Shown one piece after another: positions 1-6,968 of a stretch of 64,000 nt of DNA; position 1 is the first letter of the stretch; each line of letters starts with the position of its first letter. The notes under the pieces are model-generated. The model worked only from the letters and a program-made list of their open reading frames with translations. It was not told the origin of the DNA and did no database searches. The stretch comes from Flavobacterium sp. UBA7680. Its GTDB lineage: Bacteria > Bacteroidota > Bacteroidia > Flavobacteriales > Flavobacteriaceae. Position numbers and translations under genes: made by a program. Location: the NCBI RefSeq assembly GCF_002482975.1, contig NZ_DLHA01000028.1:1-64000 (forward strand), read 5' to 3'.

Positions 1-651
1 TTTAAAAACTGGAAACAAGATGCACATTCTGAAGGAGGAACTCGTAACCCGTTAATTGTTTTTTATCCAAATGGAATTAAAGACAAAGGCGGAATCAGAA
101 ATCAATACAGCCACGTAACCGATTTACTGCCAACAACTTTAGAAATTGCAGGAATTAAAGCTCCGGAATATATCAAAGGAATTAAACAAGATATTATTCA
201 GGGTTCATCATTCCAGGCTTCTTTAGACAATCCAAAAGCAGAATCTTTACACAAAGTTCAATATTACTATATCTTTGGAAACAGAGCTATTTATAAAGAT
301 GGATGGAAAGCGGCTGCGGCACATTTACCAGATTCATTTGCTGTAAAACAATCTTTAGGTAAAAACGAAAAACCTGTTGCAAGCAATTTTGATACTGATG
401 TTTGGGAATTATACAACTTAAACGAAGATTTTAACGAACGCAACAATCTGGCTAAAAAATACCCTGAAAAGTTAGCTGAACTTCAAAAATTATTTGATGA
501 GCAGGCAAAAGAAAACAATGTTTACCCATTGATCGACTGGCAGGATGTTTACAACAGAAGAATCCACAATACTGGAGCTGACAAAGGTAAAACGTTACAG
601 GATTTAGTAAAACAAGTAACTAAACCTGCAGATACAGAAACTGCAAAATAA
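1..651 (+). CDS. Arylsulfatase, C-terminal part (5' end outside window)
   Basis: The open frame runs from base 1 to a TAA at 649-651 (216 residues) and has no start here, so the gene begins upstream. The sequence opens with an EGGTRNP stretch, typical of the sulfatase region just before the small C-terminal subdomain. It continues with HVTDLLPTTLEIAGI and a late WELYNLNEDFNERNNL block, both hallmarks of alkaline-phosphatase-superfamily sulfatases. The nucleophile Cys/Ser motif must lie upstream of the window. Sulfatases release sulfate from organic esters, here probably in the periplasm. Two further sulfatases follow on the same strand. Family is secure; substrate is unknown. Confidence 0.88.
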   Translation, partial: FKNWKQDAHSEGGTRNPLIVFYPNGIKDKGGIRNQYSHVTDLLPTTLEIAGIKAPEYIKGIKQDIIQGSSFQASLDNPKAESLHKVQYYYIFGNRAIYKDGWKAAAAHLPDSFAVKQSLGKNEKPVASNFDTDVWELYNLNEDFNERNNLAKKYPEKLAELQKLFDEQAKENNVYPLIDWQDVYNRRIHNTGADKGKTLQDLVKQVTKPADTETAK

Positions 652-661
652 TCATTTACAT

Positions 662-695
662 AACCTGCAAGGTTTGCAAAACCTTGTAGGTTTTT
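662..695 (+). terminator. Hairpin with T-run after the partial sulfatase
   Basis: Arms reading AACCTGCAAGGTTT and AAACCTTGTAGGTT pair with one G-U and are followed by TTTTT, a plausible intrinsic terminator 11 bases after the sulfatase stop. The same palindrome family (CCTGCAAGG/CCTTGYAGG) recurs at 4668-4756, so it is also a dispersed repeat. Confidence 0.6.
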
Positions 696-817
696 CAATA
701 AAAAACAGAAGATTCTAACAAATTAGTGAAAAAATAAAAAATAAAACTCTACTACATCCATAGAATTAGAAGTTAAATTATTTATTTTTACATTAACATA
801 TTAAAATTCAAAAAGAT

Positions 818-937
818 ATGAAACGAGTAGATTATGAAATCATAGGAAAAAAGATTGTCGTTGGGGCAATTGTATTTTTAGTTCCGCTGGTAATTTTAGC
901 CGGAGGATTAGCATTAATTAATCAATTTTTAAAATAA
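818..937 (+). CDS. Small single-pass membrane peptide, 39 aa
   Basis: ATG at 818 opens a 39-residue frame ending at TAA 935-937, only 6 bases before the next gene's ATG. It starts with a charged segment (MKRVDYEIIGKK) followed by one strongly hydrophobic stretch from about residue 13 to 36, so a one-helix inner-membrane peptide is predicted. Tight spacing to the fatty acid hydroxylase-like gene suggests co-transcription and possibly a small accessory subunit. I do not recognise the family. Support is the reading frame, the membrane profile and the spacing only. Confidence 0.55.
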   Translation: MKRVDYEIIGKKIVVGAIVFLVPLVILAGGLALINQFLK

Positions 938-943
938 GAAATC

Positions 944-2011
944 ATGGCAATAGTTCAAAAAGAAAAACTAACAAGAGATTTAAGTATCAGTTTATTAATT
1001 TACAGTTTGCCTGTAGTGGCAATTTTCCTGTATTTTAAATTAACAGGCGGAGCGGTAAGCGAATCGCATATTGCACTTCCTTCATTTTTAGAATTCGCAA
1101 AACCGGCATTCGAAAACATCCGTACTTGGGGATTAACCGTTTTTATGGTGGTTTTGGGAATTATAGAATTTGCGGCAGGTTTATATGATGACGAATGGAC
1201 AGGCGAAGAACGTAAAGTAGATATCGTTTGTTTCTTGGCTCCAAAATTACTTTTACCTCCTGTAATTGCATTTTTCAGCTTAACAGCTTTACCTTATTTA
1301 TTACCAAATTTAGCAAACACACTTTCATGGGTTCCGTTTTGGGGAGGATTTTTCCTAATCGCAATTGCCGATGATTTAACCCAATATTGGTACCACAGAT
1401 TACACCATCAAGTACCATTTTTATGGCGTTTTCACAGAACACACCACTCTGCTCCATATATGGGAATGGCGATGGCTTCAAGACAAAACTTTATTTATAC
1501 GGTTTTCTTTTCTCAAATTTATTTAACTGCAACTTTAACCTATTTAGGTTTAGGATTACCGGCTTTATTTGTTTTGGTAATTAAAAGTTTCATCACTTTA
1601 GGCGCGCATTCAAGCATTGCATGGGACAAACCATTTTACAAATACAGAGTTTTACATCCAATTGCATGGGTTTTAGAAAGATTAATTTCTACTCCGGCAA
1701 CACACCACGCACACCACGCAGATACAAGCGGTGACGGTGTTGGACATTTTAAAGGAAACTTCGGAAACATGTTTTTCATTTGGGACATGATTTTCGGGAC
1801 TGGATTAATCACTCGTAAATTCCCGGAATCTTACGGAACAAAATCATACAAACAAGAAGAATGGTACGCACAATTTTTGTGGCCGATATTCAAATCTAAA
1901 AAAGAAGGAAGTTCTCTTGCCGAAGGCGTATTGGCATTTCCTCTAAAAGCCAAACCTGTAGAAAAAGCAGCAGAAACTGTTGAACAAACTCCGGTTTTAG
2001 AGCAGGCTTAA
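944..2011 (+). CDS. Sterol desaturase / fatty acid hydroxylase superfamily membrane protein
   Basis: A 355-residue integral membrane protein. The histidine clusters of the superfamily are visible: HRLHH, HRTHHS and HHAHHAD, which together bind a di-iron centre for C-H hydroxylation or desaturation of a lipid. Several hydrophobic helices precede and separate the clusters (near residues 15-35, 60-75, 100-125 and 195-215). The C-terminal 50 residues are hydrophilic and probably cytosolic. Start ATG 944 follows the 39-residue peptide gene by 6 bases. The substrate cannot be read from sequence. In a sulfur locus of a Flavobacterium, a sulfonolipid or hydroxy fatty acid is conceivable, but that is inference. 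Confidence 0.85.
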   Translation: MAIVQKEKLTRDLSISLLIYSLPVVAIFLYFKLTGGAVSESHIALPSFLEFAKPAFENIRTWGLTVFMVVLGIIEFAAGLYDDEWTGEERKVDIVCFLAPKLLLPPVIAFFSLTALPYLLPNLANTLSWVPFWGGFFLIAIADDLTQYWYHRLHHQVPFLWRFHRTHHSAPYMGMAMASRQNFIYTVFFSQIYLTATLTYLGLGLPALFVLVIKSFITLGAHSSIAWDKPFYKYRVLHPIAWVLERLISTPATHHAHHADTSGDGVGHFKGNFGNMFFIWDMIFGTGLITRKFPESYGTKSYKQEEWYAQFLWPIFKSKKEGSSLAEGVLAFPLKAKPVEKAAETVEQTPVLEQA

Positions 2012-2041
2012 TCTTAAAAAGCAATAAAAAATATAAAGTAC

Positions 2042-2084
2042 GGCAGTGTATTCAAATTAATCTTGAATACACTGCCAGCTTTTA
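2042..2084 (+). terminator. Strong hairpin after the hydroxylase gene
   Basis: A perfect 14-bp stem, GGCAGTGTATTCAA pairing with TTGAATACACTGCC, has a 7-base loop and is followed by AGCTTTTATC. It lies 31 bases after the hydroxylase stop and just before the next gene, so it should end or attenuate the upstream transcript. Confidence 0.7.
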
Positions 2085-2100
2085 TCAAAACTATACTGTT

Positions 2101-2808
2101 ATGAAAAATAAAATAAATATTATTACACTAATCCTGCTGTTTACAATAGTAGGTTTTTCTCAAAATAAAAGTTCAAATACCGTTTCATTAGATGTTTATT
2201 ACAATAAAATTCAGGCTGAAAAAAAGCCTCAGATAATTGATGCACGCGGTCCTGAAGAATTTGCCTTAAACCATATTAATGGCTCAGTAAACTTCAATTT
2301 AGAGTCAAAAGATTATGCCGAACAAGTTGCAAAATTAGACAAATCAAGACCTGTTTTCACTTACTCAATTGGAGCCGGGCGAAGCGTTTGGCTGGCAGAC
2401 GATTTATTAAAAAAAGGGTTTAAAGAAGCCTACAGTTTAGAAGGCGGAATTGCGAACTGGATTGGAAACGGAAAACCTTTTTATGCTAACTCTAAAAGCA
2501 AACTGACTTTAGCCGAATACAACAAAATCATTGCTGATAATAAAACTGTTTTGGTTGATATTGGTTCTAAATATTGTGGTGCTTGTATAAAAGTAAAACC
2601 AGTTTTGGAAACCATTAGAGCACAATACGGTGAAAATTTAAAAATTGTAGAAATCGAGTTAGAAACCAGTCCGCAAGTAATCGCAGACTTAAAAACCGTA
2701 AAGGTCTTCCCTACTTTAATTTTATATCAAAATGGTAAAATAATCTTCAAAAAAGACGGTTTGGGCGATTTGAAAAATGATGTAGATGTGGCTTTGGCTT
2801 CGAAATAA
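2101..2808 (+). CDS. Secreted rhodanese-thioredoxin fusion with Ser at the rhodanese Cys position
   Basis: 235 residues. An N-terminal signal peptide (residues 1-20, ending GFSQ) is followed by a rhodanese-like domain (about 28-130) and a thioredoxin-like domain (about 138-233). The thioredoxin CxxC is C159-G-A-C162, and the cis-proline segment FPTLILY is present. The rhodanese active-site loop reads S89-I-G-A-G-R94-S, so the catalytic cysteine expected at position 89 is serine and persulfide transfer by this domain is unlikely. Predicted periplasmic. It sits between sulfatase genes of the sulfur island, which suggests a redox or sulfur-binding role, but catalysis probably rests on the thioredoxin half only. 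Confidence 0.85.
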   Translation: MKNKINIITLILLFTIVGFSQNKSSNTVSLDVYYNKIQAEKKPQIIDARGPEEFALNHINGSVNFNLESKDYAEQVAKLDKSRPVFTYSIGAGRSVWLADDLLKKGFKEAYSLEGGIANWIGNGKPFYANSKSKLTLAEYNKIIADNKTVLVDIGSKYCGACIKVKPVLETIRAQYGENLKIVEIELETSPQVIADLKTVKVFPTLILYQNGKIIFKKDGLGDLKNDVDVALASK

Positions 2809-2820
2809 ACATACATGTAA

Positions 2821-2992
2821 AGCTTTGTCAAAGTTTTAAACTTTGACAAAGTTCGCTACAATCTTGTCAGGCTGAGCGAAGTCGAATGTCGGGCTGAGCG
2901 AAGTCGAAGCCCGCGTTAGAAACTCTACAAAGATTGAATTTTCGTGACGGAGCTACTTGTATGGGCTTCGACTTCACTCAGCCTGACAAACT
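2821..2992. repeat. Dispersed palindromic repeats
   Basis: Two repeat families are juxtaposed. 2821-2852 is an inverted repeat of CTTTGTCAAAGTT, seen again at 9701-9738. From 2863 to 2992 the motif GCTGAGCGAAGTCGAA occurs twice forward and returns as its near reverse complement TTCGACTTCACTCAGCC at the end, so the whole segment can fold into one long hairpin. The same motif recurs at 49880-50140. Confidence 0.75.
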
Positions 2993-3040
2993 GTACATGA
3001 AAAAATTAAACAACGCAAAACCAAAATATAACTAACTATA

Positions 3041-4654
3041 ATGGCAAACTATAAAAAAATAACCAAAATAATTCTACCCATTTTAATAATCCTTCTTATC
3101 ATAGCAGCATTCTTATTATGGCCCATAAATACAGACGGAACATTAATAAAAGCCGATGAAAAACTAGCCGAAGGAAAAACAGCATTTCTGTCTCAAAAAG
3201 ATACAACTTCAGAAAAAAAACCAAACATTATTATTCTCGTTGCAGATGATTTAGGCAAATATGATATTTCACTTTACGGAGGAAAATCGACTCCCACACC
3301 TCAAATTGATTCACTTGCAGCTTCTGGAGTAACTTTTACAGATGGATATGTTTCTGCTTCAATTTGTTCGCCTTCGCGCGCCGGATTATTAACTGGACGT
3401 TATCAGGAACGTTTCGGGCATGAATATCAGCCGGGAGATCGTTATCCAAAAAACAATTTAGAATATTATGCTTTTAAATATTTAATCAACACGAACAGCT
3501 GGCGATTAAATGATAAAATAAATTATCCAAACGAAGCTTCTATAGCGACGCAGGGTTTACCAAAATCTGAAATTACATTTGCCGATTTGGCTAAAAAACA
3601 AGGTTACAATACGGCAATTATCGGGAAATGGCATTTGGGACACAACAAAGGATTTTTTCCTTTAGACAGAGGTTTCGATTATCATTACGGATTTTATCAG
3701 GCATTTTCGCTTTACACACCCGAAGATGATAATCCGGATATCATCAATCATCATCATAAAGATTTTACCGATAAAATGATTTGGGGCAACGGACGCGTTG
3801 GAATTGGACAAATTCGCCGCGATACCACTATCATAAAAGATAAAAAATACTTAACCGAAACTTTCGCAGATGAAGCTGAAGCTTTTATTGACAAAAATAA
3901 AAACAAACCGTTTTTATTGTATGTTCCGTTTAATGCGCCTCATACGCCATTTCAGGTTCGCAAAAAATATTACGATCGTTTCCCGAATGTAAAAGACGAA
4001 AACAAACGTGTTTACTTTGCCATGATCAGCGCACTTGACGACGCTGTTGGAAGAATTAGAGAAAAAGTAAAAAAAGAAGGTTTAGAAGAAAATACCTTAA
4101 TCTTTTTTATCAGCGACAACGGTGGTGCCGATTATACTTTTGCAACAACAAACGCACCGCTTAAAGGTGGGAAATTTTCTCATTTTGAAGGCGGTATAAA
4201 TGTTCCGTTTGCACTTTCGTGGAAGGGAAAAATCAAACCGCATACTGTTTACAAAACTCCCGTAAGTTCTTTGGATATTTTTAGCACAATTGCAGCCGTT
4301 ACACATTCTGGTTTACCAAAAGACCGTGTTTATGACGGAGTTGATTTAGTAGATGTTGTAAACAGCAATAAAGAAGCCCACAAAGATTTGTACTGGCGTT
4401 CTGGCGACGCAAAAGCAATTCGAAGTGGCGACTGGAAATTAATCATCAGTGGAAAAACGCATGAAAAATGGTTGTATGATTTATCAAAAGACAAATCTGA
4501 AACTACAGATCTGGCGGCAAAAAATCCTGAAAAAGTAAAAGAGTTACAAACCGCTTTACAAACTTGGGAAAAAGGTTTAATCAAACCACTTTGGCCTAAT
4601 TTGACTTATTATGAATTCGACTTTGGTAAACAAAAATACTTTGTTGATTTGTAA
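3041..4654 (+). CDS. Membrane-anchored sulfatase (Cys-type)
   Basis: 537 residues. An N-terminal hydrophobic helix (about residues 9-27) acts as a membrane anchor or signal. The sulfatase signature is C109-S-P-S-R113 followed by AGLLTGR; C109 is the residue matured to formylglycine. Metal-binding landmarks include VADDLG near residue 70, GKWHLG, and a late SDNGG. The C-terminal part carries WLYDLSKDKSETTDL, typical of the family. Predicted to hydrolyse sulfate esters in the periplasm or at the cell surface. No maturase gene is visible in the window. It precedes the YeiH-type transporter by about 340 bp. Confidence 0.93.
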   Translation: MANYKKITKIILPILIILLIIAAFLLWPINTDGTLIKADEKLAEGKTAFLSQKDTTSEKKPNIIILVADDLGKYDISLYGGKSTPTPQIDSLAASGVTFTDGYVSASICSPSRAGLLTGRYQERFGHEYQPGDRYPKNNLEYYAFKYLINTNSWRLNDKINYPNEASIATQGLPKSEITFADLAKKQGYNTAIIGKWHLGHNKGFFPLDRGFDYHYGFYQAFSLYTPEDDNPDIINHHHKDFTDKMIWGNGRVGIGQIRRDTTIIKDKKYLTETFADEAEAFIDKNKNKPFLLYVPFNAPHTPFQVRKKYYDRFPNVKDENKRVYFAMISALDDAVGRIREKVKKEGLEENTLIFFISDNGGADYTFATTNAPLKGGKFSHFEGGINVPFALSWKGKIKPHTVYKTPVSSLDIFSTIAAVTHSGLPKDRVYDGVDLVDVVNSNKEAHKDLYWRSGDAKAIRSGDWKLIISGKTHEKWLYDLSKDKSETTDLAAKNPEKVKELQTALQTWEKGLIKPLWPNLTYYEFDFGKQKYFVDL

Positions 4655-4659
4655 CAATT

Positions 4660-4950
4660 ACAACAGTCCTGCAAGGTTTCCAAAACCTTGTAGGTCTTTC
4701 ATTTTAAATACTATATTAATAACTAATACCTACAAGGTTTTAAAAACCTTGCAGGAAATAAATAATAAATTGCCTCCAGCTTTAGCTGGAGGTTTAGAGT
4801 TAAAGTGCAGAAGGCTTTAGCCAAACTTTTTATTCGGCTAAAGCCTTTTTCTATTTGCAAATCAGTTACCTCCAGCTGAAGCCGGAGGCAATTAAAACCT
4901 TTTTTAATCTACAAATCTGTTAAATCCAGCTCAAGCTGGAGGCAATTGAA
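4660..4950. repeat. Palindrome-rich intergenic repeat block
   Basis: The 344-bp gap between the sulfatase and the transporter is nearly all repeats. CCTGCAAGGTTT and AAACCTTGTAGG arms occur at 4668-4695 and again inverted at 4728-4756. CCTCCAGCTTTAGCTGGAGG is at about 4773-4793, and its variants with AGCTGAAGCCGGAGGC and AGCTCAAGCTGGAGGC follow near 4869 and 4926. I see no coding potential. Confidence 0.75.
4811..4851 (+). terminator. Intrinsic terminator-like hairpin
   Basis: A 12-bp perfect stem, AAGGCTTTAGCC with GGCTAAAGCCTT, loop of 13, runs straight into a T-run. It lies within the repeat block downstream of the 3041-4654 sulfatase and should separate it from the transporter gene. Confidence 0.6.
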
Positions 4951-4998
4951 ATAAAATCTTAGAATCAATAATTCTTAGAATAATCAAATCAAAAACAA

Positions 4999-6258
4999 AT
5001 GTCAACTCAACCCAAACAATTTAACATACACGAAGACTGGACAGTCGTAATTTTAGGATTTATAATCATCGGAATTTCCCTTTTTATATTTCTTCCCGAA
5101 GTTCCTGTTTTCGGCTGGTCAAACACTTCTGATTTATTTACGAAAGTATTTGATTTCGCAAACCTTAAAATACTTTTAATTCAGTTTTTATATCTCATTT
5201 CAATTGGTACAATTGGAGCATTTTTAATTGGAAGATCCGTAAAATATTTTCTATTTACTTTTCCAATAGTGTATCTTTTAACTTTGATTGCACTTATTCT
5301 CGCAGGAAATTCAGCCATAAAATCCATCAATTTAGAAGCCGTAATTTTCAGTTTGATAATTGGTTTAGCAATTGGCAATTTCTTTAAACTTCCGGAATGG
5401 TTTCGTTCATCACTTTCTACAGAAGTCTTTGTAAAAATTGGATTGGTTTTATTGGGAACCGGAGTAATTTTTTCAGATATATTAAAGGCAGGCTCATTAG
5501 GCTTAATTCAGGCATTGGTTGTTGTGATATCCGTCTGGTATTTTGCCTTTTGGCTTTGCCGAAAATTAAAAGTAGATGATGAATTAACGATGATGATTTC
5601 GAGTGCCGTTTCTATTTGCGGTGTTTCGGCTGCCATCGCCACTTCGGGCGCCATAAAAGGCGATTCAAAGAAATTATCGTATGTCATTTCGATTGTTTTG
5701 GTAACCGCAATTCCCATGATGATTTTCATGCCTATAATTGCCAAATATTTCAATTTCCCCGAAGAAGTAACCGGAGCCTGGCTTGGCGGAAGTATCGACA
5801 CTTCCGGCGCCGTTGTAGCGTCTGGAACTTTAGTTGGTGAAACAGCTTTAAAAATAAGTACGATTGTAAAATTCTCTCAGAATGTTTTATTAGGATTAGC
5901 TGCTTTTGCGATTTCTGTTTATTGGACGTATTCGCATAATACTACTTCAGAAGCTGTCGAATCAAAACCAACTCTAAAAGTGATTTGGGAACGTTTTCCG
6001 AAATTTGTAATTGGTTTTATTGGTGCTTCTTTAATCTTTTCATTTTTAATTACACCCGAAACCAGAGACGGCGTAAAAGACAGTTTAAAAAACCTGCAAG
6101 GAATTTGGTTTGCTTTGGCTTTTACAAGTATAGGTTTAGAAACTAATTTTAAAGATTTATTGAGCAATAACAGCCGTAAGCCATTGTATGCCTTTTTAAT
6201 TGCACAATTATTCAATGTAATTGTTACGTTGATTATTGCGTTTTTGCTTTTTAGTTAA
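4999..6258 (+). CDS. YeiH/UPF0324-type putative sulfate/sulfite transporter
   Basis: 419 residues with about ten hydrophobic helices, of the Cons_hypoth698 (YeiH) family often annotated as putative sulfate exporter. Characteristic stretches are AVSICGVSAAIATSGAIKGD, WLGGSIDTSGAVVASG and a C-terminal SIGLETNFKDL. Family members are linked to sulfite, sulfate or sulfonate movement, but direct proof is sparse. The location between two sulfatases and directly before a cysteine biosynthesis run supports a sulfur oxyanion role. The direction of transport cannot be told from sequence. Start ATG 4999 follows an A-rich leader. Confidence 0.85.
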   Translation: MSTQPKQFNIHEDWTVVILGFIIIGISLFIFLPEVPVFGWSNTSDLFTKVFDFANLKILLIQFLYLISIGTIGAFLIGRSVKYFLFTFPIVYLLTLIALILAGNSAIKSINLEAVIFSLIIGLAIGNFFKLPEWFRSSLSTEVFVKIGLVLLGTGVIFSDILKAGSLGLIQALVVVISVWYFAFWLCRKLKVDDELTMMISSAVSICGVSAAIATSGAIKGDSKKLSYVISIVLVTAIPMMIFMPIIAKYFNFPEEVTGAWLGGSIDTSGAVVASGTLVGETALKISTIVKFSQNVLLGLAAFAISVYWTYSHNTTSEAVESKPTLKVIWERFPKFVIGFIGASLIFSFLITPETRDGVKDSLKNLQGIWFALAFTSIGLETNFKDLLSNNSRKPLYAFLIAQLFNVIVTLIIAFLLFS

Positions 6259-6265
6259 TTTTTTT

Positions 6266-6424
6266 TGCCACGAATTTCACGAATTTTCACGAATCGATTT
6301 GTCGAAATTCGTGGCGATAACACTTGTCATTTCGAGGAACGAGAAATCGCACTAGAAATTCCGCAAAGAAAATCGACAATCTTTGTAGAGCTACTTGTGC
6401 GATTTCTCGTTCCTCGAAATGACA
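6266..6424. repeat. Dispersed inverted repeats
   Basis: 6266-6316 is a CACGAATTTCACGAATTTTCACG segment returning as CGAAATTCGTGGCG. 6327-6424 is a longer inverted repeat whose arms read GTCATTTCGAGGAACGAG and its reverse complement, each joined to GAAATCGCAC/GTGCGATTTC. A relative of this second element occurs at 52621-52797. Confidence 0.75.
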
Positions 6425-6539
6425 AACTTTGAGTTTTCCTATCTTTAATCAATCACTTAAAAATCAACAAATTAAATTCTTAAAACACACCTACCCCCTA
6501 TTATATCACATCTTTTTTTCAAAAAAAGCAAAGATTAAT

Positions 6540-6569
6540 TTGGATATTACAATATTAAATTTAACTTTG
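6540..6569 (+). promoter_or_regulatory. Bacteroidota promoter for the sulfatase-cys-encapsulin run
   Basis: TTG at 6540-6542, a 19-base spacer, then TAACTTTG at 6562-6569 matches the Bacteroidota primary promoter TTG-N19-TAnnTTTG exactly. Transcription would start near 6576, giving a leader of about 390 nt before the sulfatase ATG at 6969. That leader contains the MCSCC reading frame and two hairpins. No start site has been measured. Confidence 0.6.
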
Positions 6570-6660
6570 TCTATAGAATTAGTAGAGTTTAAAATTAAAA
6601 ACTTACATTTTGAAAACATCAGTACATAATACGTATCACATTCTTCGTAAAAAACACACT

Positions 6661-6679
6661 TATAACACCTCTTGTTATA
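6661..6679 (+). promoter_or_regulatory. Leader hairpin abutting the MCSCC frame
   Basis: TATAACA (6661-6667) pairs perfectly with TGTTATA (6673-6679) across a CCTCT loop. The last base of the stem is the A of the ATG of the short frame, so folding would occlude its start. Seen directly; a regulatory role is inference. Confidence 0.4.
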
Positions 6680-6696
6680 TGTGCAGCTGTTGTTAA
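6679..6696 (+). CDS. Candidate cysteine-rich leader peptide, Met-Cys-Ser-Cys-Cys
   Basis: ATG TGC AGC TGT TGT TAA encodes five residues, three of them cysteine. It lies about 100 nt inside the predicted 390-nt leader of the sulfatase, cysE, cysK and encapsulin genes. Short cysteine-codon frames act as cysteine-sensing leaders in some actinobacteria; I know of no established case in Bacteroidota. A frame of five codons can arise by chance, so the placement upstream of sulfur genes is the main argument. The rest of 6700-6968 has no convincing gene. Confidence 0.4.
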   Translation: MCSCC

Positions 6697-6880
6697 TTCC
6701 TCCTTATTCGTTCGTTTTGAATCGGTTTAAAATTAAAACCGGAAACTATAAATCGGACTGTGTATATTCCCAAATTTATTGAAATATTCCTTTGATGCTT
6801 TTGCCTCAGAAGATATCATGTTATACTAAATCAAAAATGAAAATGGAGACGACAAACTAACATTCTTTTTGATTACCAAG

Positions 6881-6908
6881 GGTCATTTCTGCGGCAACAG
6901 AAATGACC
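6881..6908 (+). promoter_or_regulatory. Leader stem-loop before the sulfatase gene
   Basis: GGTCATTTCTG (6881-6891) pairs perfectly with CAGAAATGACC (6898-6908) around the loop CGGCAA. It is followed by TGATTTAAAG, not a T-run, so it is not a standard terminator. It lies 60 bases upstream of the ATG and is followed by an A/C-rich unstructured stretch. It may be a structural part of the leader. Confidence 0.45.
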
Positions 6909-6968
6909 TGATTTAAAGAACATTTATCACTTACAAAAACAAGAAAACAAACAACAAAAGACATTGCA

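Noticed and set aside
6429..6629. Open frame of 66 codons upstream of the sulfatase
   Set aside because: It begins in a dispersed repeat, spans the predicted promoter, has low-complexity content and no recognisable domain.
6697..6968. SAM or other known riboswitch before the sulfatase
   Set aside because: No conserved core of a known class was recognisable; only simple hairpins were seen.
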